A stretch of DNA of 64,000 nt, from contig NZ_CAADFC020000005.1 of assembly GCF_900696085.1 (NCBI RefSeq), forward strand, positions 1-64,000. The letters run 5' to 3'. Position numbers and translations under genes: made by a program. How positions within the stretch are numbered: position 1 is the stretch's first letter; the number at the start of each line of letters is the position of its first letter. This DNA comes from Bradyrhizobium ivorense. Lineage in GTDB: Bacteria; Pseudomonadota; Alphaproteobacteria; Rhizobiales; Xanthobacteraceae. The notes under the pieces were generated by a model that searched no databases, was not told the origin of the DNA, and saw only the letters and a list, made by a program, of their open reading frames with translations. Positions 57,948 through 64,000 of the stretch are shown in pieces.

Positions 57948-59017
57948 GCCGCGTTTTCTCCCTTTGCTTTTGCCGGCGCGCGGCTGTGCCCCGAGCCTGG
58001 AATGGCCATGTAGCACGCCGCCTGATGGCCCATTGTATCGAGATCGCTGAGCTTTGGCGTGTCGTTTGCGCAGAGCGGCTCCGCAAACGGGCAACGGGTG
58101 TGAAACCGGCAGCCGGACGGCGGATCGATCGGATTGGGCGGATCGCCCGAGATCGGCGGGACTTCCGTGCGCTTGTCCGGATCGGATGACGGCATCGCCG
58201 CCAGCAGCGCGCGGGTATAGGGATGCGCCGGCGCGTCCCAGACCGCATCGACCGGGCCGAGCTCGACGACCTCGCCGAGATACATCACCAGCACGCGGTC
58301 GGAGATGTAACGGACCACGTTGAGATCGTGGCTGATGAACAGATAAGTCAGCCCGAACTCGCGCTTGAGATCGGCGAGCAGATTGAGCACCTGCGCCTCG
58401 ACCGACTTGTCGAGCGCCGAGACCGCCTCGTCGAGGATCACCAGCCGCGGCGACAGCGCCAGCGCGCGGGCGATGTTGACGCGCTGGCGCTGGCCGCCGG
58501 AGATCTCGTGCGGATAGCGGTTGGCGAAGGTCTCCGGCCGCAGACCCACCTTGCCGAGCAGCCCGCGCGCCAGCGTGCGCGCGGCGCTATCGGCCATGCC
58601 GTGGACCTTGGGCCCGAAGGCGATCGATTCCTCGATGGTGAGGCGCGGGTTGAGCGAGGCGTAGCTGTCCTGGAACACCATCTGCATGCCGCGCCGCAGT
58701 TCGCGCAACGACAGCGACGGGCCGACCTGCAGCCCGTCATAGACGATGTCGCCACTATCGCGCGCCATCAGATGCATCAACAACCGCGCCGTGGTCGACT
58801 TGCCGCAACCGGACTCGCCGACAATGCCGACGGTTTCGCCCTTCATCACCGCGAAAGTGACGTCATCGACGGCGCGCACCGTCTTGCGCGGGCTGAACAG
58901 CCCGCCGCGCACCGGAAAGTGCTTGGTCAGCCCCTTGACCTGCAGCAGCGGTTGCGCGGCGCCGCCGATGTCGGCGACCGGCTCCAGCATGTCGGCTACG
59001 AGATTGGTGTCGCTCAT
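57944..59017 (-). CDS. Peptide-type ABC transporter ATPase, DppF-like
   Basis: A 357-residue ATPase: Walker [21 protein letters not shown], signature [36 protein letters not shown] (with the Walker B DEAVSALD variant typical of DppF), switch [11 protein letters not shown], and the C-terminal [20 protein letters not shown] with [14 protein letters not shown]. Energises import with the DppD-like ATPase. The start ATG at 59017 lies two bases after the preceding permease stop. Confidence 0.93.
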   Translation of the reverse strand: MSDTNLVADMLEPVADIGGAAQPLLQVKGLTKHFPVRGGLFSPRKTVRAVDDVTFAVMKGETVGIVGESGCGKSTTARLLMHLMARDSGDIVYDGLQVGPSLSLRELRRGMQMVFQDSYASLNPRLTIEESIAFGPKVHGMADSAARTLARGLLGKVGLRPETFANRYPHEISGGQRQRVNIARALALSPRLVILDEAVSALDKSVEAQVLNLLADLKREFGLTYLFISHDLNVVRYISDRVLVMYLGEVVELGPVDAVWDAPAHPYTRALLAAMPSSDPDKRTEVPPISGDPPNPIDPPSGCRFHTRCPFAEPLCANDTPKLSDLDTMGHQAACYMAIPGSGHSRAPAKAKGENAA

Positions 59018-59019
59018 AT

Positions 59020-59907
59020 CTAGTTCCTGATGTCCATGGCGCTGCGCATGCCGTCGCTGAGCAGATTGAAACAGATCGAGACCGCGAAGATCATCGCGCC
59101 CGGCAGCGCCGCGACCCAGGGATTGACGTAGATCGCGGTGCGCAGCGTGTTCAGCATCAGGCCCCATTCCGGCTCCGGCGGCTTGGTGCCGAGGCCGAGG
59201 AAGGACAGGCCGGCGGCCAGGATCATCGACACCGAGATCAGGCCGGTGGCGTAGACGAAGATCGGGCCGAGCACATTGCCGAGCATGTGCACGCGCATGA
59301 TGGTGAAGGGGCCGGCGCCGGAGGCGCGCGCCGCCTCGACGAAATCCATGTTGCGCACGCCGGTGGTGACGCTTTCGGCGACGCGGGTGATCTGCGGCAC
59401 GAACACGATGGTCAGCGACACGATCGAGTTGACGATGCCGGCGCCCAGTGCGCCGGAGATCGCGATCGCCAGCAACACTGATGGAAACGCGTAGAACACG
59501 TCGACGGTACGCATGATTGCGGTGTTGAGCCGGCCGCCGACATACCCGGCGACAAGGCCGAGCGAGGTACCGATCACGAAGGCGAGAATCACCGGCAGGA
59601 TGCCGACGATCAGCGACAGCCGGCCGCCATAGATCAGGCGGGCCAGCATGTCGCGGCCGAGCTCGTCGGTACCAAGCGGATAGCCGGGCGTGCCGATGTG
59701 GCGGAGGCGGCGGATCATCGAGCCCTGATAGGGATCGGCGAGGCCGAGCCACGGCGCCAGCAGTGCCGACGCAAAGATCAGCACCAGGATGAAGGCGCAG
59801 GCCATGCTGACCTTGTCGCGTGTGATGCGGCGGGCCACCGTCGCCCAGTAGCCACGCGCCTTTGTCGCGGGAGCGGCCTGCAGAGCGGCATCTGTCATCG
59901 TGCTCAT
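59020..59907 (-). CDS. Peptide-type ABC transporter permease, DppC-like
   Basis: A 295-residue inner-membrane permease with about six helices. ABC coupling motif [27 protein letters not shown]-terminal [28 protein letters not shown] is diagnostic of DppC/OppC proteins. Its start follows the DppB-like stop by two bases, and the next gene follows just as closely. An alternative ATG lies three codons inside. Confidence 0.92.
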   Translation of the reverse strand: MSTMTDAALQAAPATKARGYWATVARRITRDKVSMACAFILVLIFASALLAPWLGLADPYQGSMIRRLRHIGTPGYPLGTDELGRDMLARLIYGGRLSLIVGILPVILAFVIGTSLGLVAGYVGGRLNTAIMRTVDVFYAFPSVLLAIAISGALGAGIVNSIVSLTIVFVPQITRVAESVTTGVRNMDFVEAARASGAGPFTIMRVHMLGNVLGPIFVYATGLISVSMILAAGLSFLGLGTKPPEPEWGLMLNTLRTAIYVNPWVAALPGAMIFAVSICFNLLSDGMRSAMDIRN

Positions 59908-59909
59908 GG

Positions 59910-60863
59910 TTAGCTCCGCTTGATGCGCGGATCGATCGCGGCTTGCGCGATGTCGACCAGGAGATTGAGCAGCACGAAGAACAGCGCCAGCACCAGGATC
60001 GTGCCCTGCAGCAGCGGCAGATCGCGCTGGAAGATCGCAGAGTTCAGCAGCAGGCCCGAGCCAGGCCAGGAAAACACCGTCTCGATCAGGATCGAGCCGC
60101 CGAGCATATAGCCGAGCTGAAGCCCCATCACCGCGAGCGCGGTCGGCGCCGCGTTCTTGACGACGTGGCGGAACACGTAGGTCTCGCGCAGGCCTTTTGC
60201 GCGTAGTGCCTCGACAAAATCCTGGCTCAGGATGTCGCCGGTCAGCGCCCGCACCGTGCGCGTAATGATGCCCATCGGGATCACCGACGTGGTGATCGCC
60301 GGCAGCACCAGATAGCGCAGATGCTCCCAGTCCCAGGCCCAGGCGCCGGAGCCGCCAGGCCCGGCGCCGACCGCGGGCAGCCAGTTAAGCTGCACCGAGA
60401 AGATGATGACCAAGACCATGCCGAGCCAGTAATGCGGCAGCGAGACGCCGGCGATCGCAACCGACGTCGCCACCTTGTCGACCCAGGTGTCGCGGAAATA
60501 GCCGGCGATCAGCCCGAACAGCAGGCCGAGCGTGAAGCCGATCATCGCCGCCGCGACCGCCAGCATTACGGTGTTGCCGACGGCGCGCATCACTTCCGAC
60601 AGCACCGGGCGGCCGGTCGCAATCGAACTGCCGAGATCGCCCTGCGCTGCGCGCCACAGCCATAACCCGAACTGAACCGGCAGCGGGCGATCGAACCCGT
60701 AGGCCGCGCGCAACTGCGCGGCGAGCTCCTGCGAGGCATCCGCCGGCAGCACCGCAACCAGGGGATCGCCGGGCGTGATGTGGACCAGCAGGAAGCACAC
60801 CAGCGCAACGCTGAGTACGATCGGAATGACGTAGACGATCCGTCTGGCAGTGTAGGCGAACAC
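59910..60863 (-). CDS. Peptide-type ABC transporter permease, DppB-like
   Basis: A 317-residue permease: FAYTARRIVYVIPIVLSVAL at the start, VHITPGDPLVAVLPADASQE, and coupling motif DILSQDFVEALRAKGLRETYVFRHVVKNAAPT. First permease gene of the operon, about 200 bases after the binding-protein gene with a family D palindrome between. The start is GTG at 60863 with GAAAGAG upstream. Confidence 0.92.
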   Translation of the reverse strand: MFAYTARRIVYVIPIVLSVALVCFLLVHITPGDPLVAVLPADASQELAAQLRAAYGFDRPLPVQFGLWLWRAAQGDLGSSIATGRPVLSEVMRAVGNTVMLAVAAAMIGFTLGLLFGLIAGYFRDTWVDKVATSVAIAGVSLPHYWLGMVLVIIFSVQLNWLPAVGAGPGGSGAWAWDWEHLRYLVLPAITTSVIPMGIITRTVRALTGDILSQDFVEALRAKGLRETYVFRHVVKNAAPTALAVMGLQLGYMLGGSILIETVFSWPGSGLLLNSAIFQRDLPLLQGTILVLALFFVLLNLLVDIAQAAIDPRIKRS

Positions 60864-60879
60864 GGTGCGCTCTTTCTTC

Positions 60880-61040
60880 CTTCTCCTCTTGTGGGAGAAG
60901 GTGGCGCGCTTCAGCGCGCCGGATGAGGGGTTCTATCCGCGGACAAAGTCATTTTAACATGCGAGAGGTGTGTCCGCGGAGACAACCCCTCACCCGGCTT
61001 CGCTCTCGCGAAGCCACCCTCTCCCACAAGGGGAGAGGGT
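60880..61040. repeat. Extragenic palindrome, family D
   Basis: CTTCTCCTCTTGTGGGAGAA on the left, TCTCCCACAAGGGGAGAGGG on the right, with GCCGGATGAGGGG and CCCCTCACCCGGC inside. It sits between the binding-protein gene and the dppB-like gene, a classic place for a palindrome that lets the binding protein be made in excess. Confidence 0.88.
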
Positions 61041-61063
61041 GCACCGATCACGTGGCTAGCACC

Positions 61064-62716
61064 TCACGGCGCGACCGTGACCGGCGAGAAGTCGACGAAC
61101 CAGCTCTTCGGCTGCACAAAGCCCCTGATCTTCGGGCTCATCGCGCGCGGTGCGACGTCGTGTGCGACGTAGAGGAAGGCCGCGTCGTCGACGGAGGCGG
61201 CGTGCAGCTCGGCAAGCGCGGCGTCGCGCGCGGCGGGGTCGAAGGTCTGGCGCGCCTTCTTCACCAGTTCGTCGAACTTCGGATTGTTGATGAAACCCCA
61301 GTTGTTCGAGACTGGCGGCGCCATGCCCGATTGCAGGAAGCGCACCAGTGCGAAGAACGGATCCATCGCCGCGTAGGTGACGTTGGTCGCGTTCGAGCCG
61401 TTGGCCGACGGATCCTTGACGCCGCGCCGCCAGTTGGTGAACAGCGTGTTCCACTCGATGACGTCGAGCTGCACATCGAAGTAGCACTCGGCCAAAGCCT
61501 GCTGCAGATATTCGTTCATCGGCAGCGGCAGCATCTGGCCCGAGCCCGACGCCGAGGTCTGGATCTTGACCGTCAGCTTCTTGCTCGGACCAAAGCCTGC
61601 CTCCTGCATCAGCTTCTGCGCGGCCGGCTTGTCATACTTGATCTGGAAGGTCGGGTTGCCGCGCCAGGGATGGCCGGGCTCGAAGGTGCCGGTGGCCGGC
61701 ACCATCAGCCCTGCGAGCAGGCCATCGCGCAATCCTTCGCGATCGACGCAGAGGTTGGCGGCCTTGCGCACGCGGATGTCGTTCCACGGCGAGCCCTCGA
61801 CGCGCGAGAACTGCCAGGGCCAGACATGCGGCTCCTCGTTCGAATAGAGCGCGAAGCCACGCTGCTTGATCTCGGGCAGCGCATCCGGCGCCGGCGCCTC
61901 GACCCAATTGACCTGCCCCGACAGCAGCGCCGCGGTGCGCGCATTGGCTTCCGGCATCGGCAGCAGCACCATCTTGTCGGTCTTCGGCACCCGCGCCTTG
62001 TCCCAATACTTGTCGTTCTTCACCAGCTCGAGCCGTTCGCGCGGGGTGAAGCTCGACATCTTCCAGGGGCCGGTGCCCGAGGCGTCCTTGGCAAACGCCG
62101 CCCACGCGGCCTGCGACTTCGCCTTGGCGTCGGCGCCTTCGGCCTTGTCATAGAACTGCTGCCACTTGGCCGGGCTCGCCATGAACAGGTTGGTGAGGTT
62201 GATCGGCAGAAAGCTGTCCGGCTCCTTGGTGGTCAGCTCCACGGTCATGTCGTCGATCTTGCGCGCCGAGACCAATGTCGGCATGCGCGAGGCGGTGACG
62301 CCGACCTGGCTCGGATCGAACTGCGGCGCGTCCTGCTTCAGAACCTTTTCGACGTTCCAGACCACGGCGTCGGCGTTGAACGGCGAGCCGTCGTGAAAGG
62401 TGACGCCGGGACGCAGCTTGAACACCCATTTGGTCTTGTCGGCATCGTCGACCTTCCATTCGGTGGCGAGGCCCGGGATCATCGCGCTCGCCTTGTCGGC
62501 CGAGGAGAGGTCCCACATCGTCAACCCGTCGTACATTGTAAGGCCGGTGAAGCGATTGCCCTCAAAACCCTGATCGGGCTGGCCGAGCGTGCGCGGAATA
62601 TCGGCAGCCGTCATGCCAATACGCAGCACGGTCTCGGCGCCGGCGATCGCCGGCACGCCGCTGGCCAGCGCAAACGCCAGCATCATCGCTGTCGCATTGG
62701 TCTTCCTGTTACGCAT
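61064..62716 (-). CDS. Peptide-type ABC transporter substrate-binding protein
   Basis: Periplasmic binding protein of 550 residues (SBP family 5). Signal peptide MRNRKTNATAMMLAFALASG with cleavage near residue 27, then PGLATEWKVDDADKTKWVFK, LRPGVTFHDGSPFNADAVVW, DASGTGPWKMSSFTPRERLE and RVRKAANLCVDREGLRDGLL. The ATG has AAGGGG upstream. It is a paralogue of the divergent gene at 62924; the ligand is unknown but should be the substrate of the operon's amidase. Confidence 0.93.
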   Translation of the reverse strand: MRNRKTNATAMMLAFALASGVPAIAGAETVLRIGMTAADIPRTLGQPDQGFEGNRFTGLTMYDGLTMWDLSSADKASAMIPGLATEWKVDDADKTKWVFKLRPGVTFHDGSPFNADAVVWNVEKVLKQDAPQFDPSQVGVTASRMPTLVSARKIDDMTVELTTKEPDSFLPINLTNLFMASPAKWQQFYDKAEGADAKAKSQAAWAAFAKDASGTGPWKMSSFTPRERLELVKNDKYWDKARVPKTDKMVLLPMPEANARTAALLSGQVNWVEAPAPDALPEIKQRGFALYSNEEPHVWPWQFSRVEGSPWNDIRVRKAANLCVDREGLRDGLLAGLMVPATGTFEPGHPWRGNPTFQIKYDKPAAQKLMQEAGFGPSKKLTVKIQTSASGSGQMLPLPMNEYLQQALAECYFDVQLDVIEWNTLFTNWRRGVKDPSANGSNATNVTYAAMDPFFALVRFLQSGMAPPVSNNWGFINNPKFDELVKKARQTFDPAARDAALAELHAASVDDAAFLYVAHDVAPRAMSPKIRGFVQPKSWFVDFSPVTVAP

Positions 62717-62923
62717 CTGAGCAACCCCTTCTTATGACCCCGTTTGGGTGATTATTTCTTGGGCAAGCGTATGCAATGCGTGTGCCAAGGGAAATAGTTT
62801 GTCACCAAATAACCGCCGGGCGCGTCAATTCTTCCCACCTCGCGCCTGGACGGCGCGATGGTGCCTATTCTGGCATCAGGCTTGCAAGCTTTGGCTCCGA
62901 CTTCCCAGCAACGGAGCTTCTGT

Positions 62924-64000
62924 ATGCGTGCGCGCAATTCGATCCTGATGGCGGCAATGGCGCTTGCCCTCGCCGCGGGCTGGCCAGCCAGGCCGGCGCA
63001 AGCGGAATCCGTTGTGCGCTACGGAATCTCGATGGCCGACATCCCGCTGACCACGGGTCAGCCCGACCGCGGCGCCGGCGCCTATCAGTTCACGGCCTAC
63101 ACGATCTACGATCCGCTGGTCGCCTGGGAGATGGACGTCGCCGACCGGCCGGGCAAGTTGGTGCCGGGCCTTGCCACCGAGTGGAAGGTTGATGACAACG
63201 ACAAGACCAAGTGGCGCTTCACGTTGCGCAGAGGCGTGAAATTCCACGACGGCAGCGAGTTCAATGCCGATGCCGTGATCTGGAATCTCAACAAGGTGCT
63301 CAACGACAAGGCACCGCAATTCGACAAGCGGCAGAGCGCGCAGGTCAAGACCCGCCTGCCCTCGGTCGCGAGCTACGCCAAGATCGACGACTTCACCGTC
63401 GAGATCACGACAAAAACGGTCGACTCCTTCTTTCCCTACCAGATGCTCTGGTTCCTGGTCTCCAGCCCCGCGCAATATGAAAAGCTGGGGAGGGACTGGG
63501 ACAAGTTCGCCAGCCAGCCCTCCGGCACCGGCCCGTTCAAGCTGACGAAGCTGGTGCCGCGCGAGCTCGCGGAGCTCTCGAAGAATCCGGACTATTGGGA
63601 CAAGAAGCGGATCGCAAAGACCGACAAGCTGATCCTGATCCCGATGCCGGAAGCGCTGACCCGCACCAACGCGCTATTGGCAGGTCAGGTCGATTTGATC
63701 GAGACGCCGGCGCCCGACGCCGTGCCGCAGCTCAAGGCCGCCGGCATGAAGATCGTCGACAACGTGACGCCGCATGTCTGGAATTATCACCTCAGCGTGC
63801 TGCCAGGCTCGCCCTGGACCGACATTCGCCTGCGCAAGGCGCTCAACCTCGCGATCGACCGCGACGCGGTGGTGGGGCTGATGAACGGACTGGCCAAGCC
63901 CGCCAAGGGCCAGGTCGATCCCTCGAGCCCATGGTTCGGCAAGCCCAGCTTTGAGCTGAAATACGACGTCGCGGCGGCGAAGAAGCTGGTGGAGGAAGCC
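62924..64000 (+). CDS. Substrate-binding protein, paralogue, cut by window end
   Basis: The first 359 codons of a family 5 binding protein. Signal peptide MRARNSILMAAMALALAAGW, cleaved after PAQA; then PGLATEWKVDDNDKTKWRFT, HDGSEFNADAVIWNLNKVLN, PSGTGPFKLTKLVPRELAEL and RLRKALNLAIDRDAVVGLM. Large blocks match the divergent protein encoded at 61064-62716, so it arose by duplication. GGAG lies seven bases before the ATG. The 3' end is outside the window. Confidence 0.92.
   Translation, partial: MRARNSILMAAMALALAAGWPARPAQAESVVRYGISMADIPLTTGQPDRGAGAYQFTAYTIYDPLVAWEMDVADRPGKLVPGLATEWKVDDNDKTKWRFTLRRGVKFHDGSEFNADAVIWNLNKVLNDKAPQFDKRQSAQVKTRLPSVASYAKIDDFTVEITTKTVDSFFPYQMLWFLVSSPAQYEKLGRDWDKFASQPSGTGPFKLTKLVPRELAELSKNPDYWDKKRIAKTDKLILIPMPEALTRTNALLAGQVDLIETPAPDAVPQLKAAGMKIVDNVTPHVWNYHLSVLPGSPWTDIRLRKALNLAIDRDAVVGLMNGLAKPAKGQVDPSSPWFGKPSFELKYDVAAAKKLVEEA

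Overview
The window is high-GC DNA of an alphaproteobacterium, most likely Bradyrhizobium or a close Bradyrhizobiaceae relative. This rests on the mbfA-type iron exporter with an Irr-box-like operator, a MlotiK1-type cyclic-nucleotide-gated potassium channel, rhizobial-style extragenic palindromes in nearly every larger intergenic gap, and general gene content. I see no rRNA, tRNA, CRISPR array, phage or replication origin. Assignments come from reading protein motifs by eye; no database search was run.

Layout. 1-532: the 5' part of an IS110-family transposase gene and its non-coding end, abutting a truncated extragenic palindrome. 697-2870: a DUF3307 membrane protein and a membrane-anchored TAXI-type solute-binding protein. 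3076-7849: a metal and oxyanion block, with an arsR-arsI-arsC-aqpS operon, convergent chrA, then tupA and tupB of a tungstate transporter facing each other; tupB is coupled to an isochorismatase-like gene. 8671-11208: a Crp/Fnr regulator, a PRC-barrel protein and several small stress-type or hypothetical proteins. 11373-14370: a Popeye-like membrane cyclic-nucleotide-binding protein plus a stand-alone DUF6537 protein, divergent from a cyclic-nucleotide-gated K+ channel. 14367-18680: crotonase, DUF6157 protein, GST with a divergent WYL regulator, nitroreductase.

18776-30090 is a large acyl-CoA catabolism cluster: three acyl-CoA dehydrogenases, a feruloyl-CoA-synthase-like ligase, a crotonase, an SDR and a TetR regulator on the minus strand, then a thiolase and a second acyl-CoA ligase on the plus strand. 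Together these could activate an aryl or acyl acid and carry it through beta-oxidation. 30299-41621 holds mostly single genes: a secreted hypothetical protein, epoxide hydrolase, MbfA, amidase, NTF2-like protein, zinc alcohol dehydrogenase, AidB-like dehydrogenase, SDR, crotonase, GNAT and DUF1127 proteins.

41737-47990 is a tricarballylate-utilisation (tcu) locus (LysR regulator, tcuC, tcuA, tcuB) with an exported esterase between tcuA and tcuB. 48222-50817 is a tight operon of two related amidohydrolases and a Rieske protein. After pncC and a type I secretion ABC/membrane-fusion pair comes a dipeptide-type ABC transporter operon (55355-62716) in which an amidase and its small AtzG-like partner sit between the two ATPase genes; a second, paralogous binding protein is divergent and runs off the right edge.

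The most interesting arrangements are the Popeye-like/K+-channel divergent pair with its DUF6537 partner, the esterase inside the tcu operon, the amidase module inside the ABC importer, the Rieske/double-amidohydrolase operon, and the convergent tupA/tupB lacking an ATPase.
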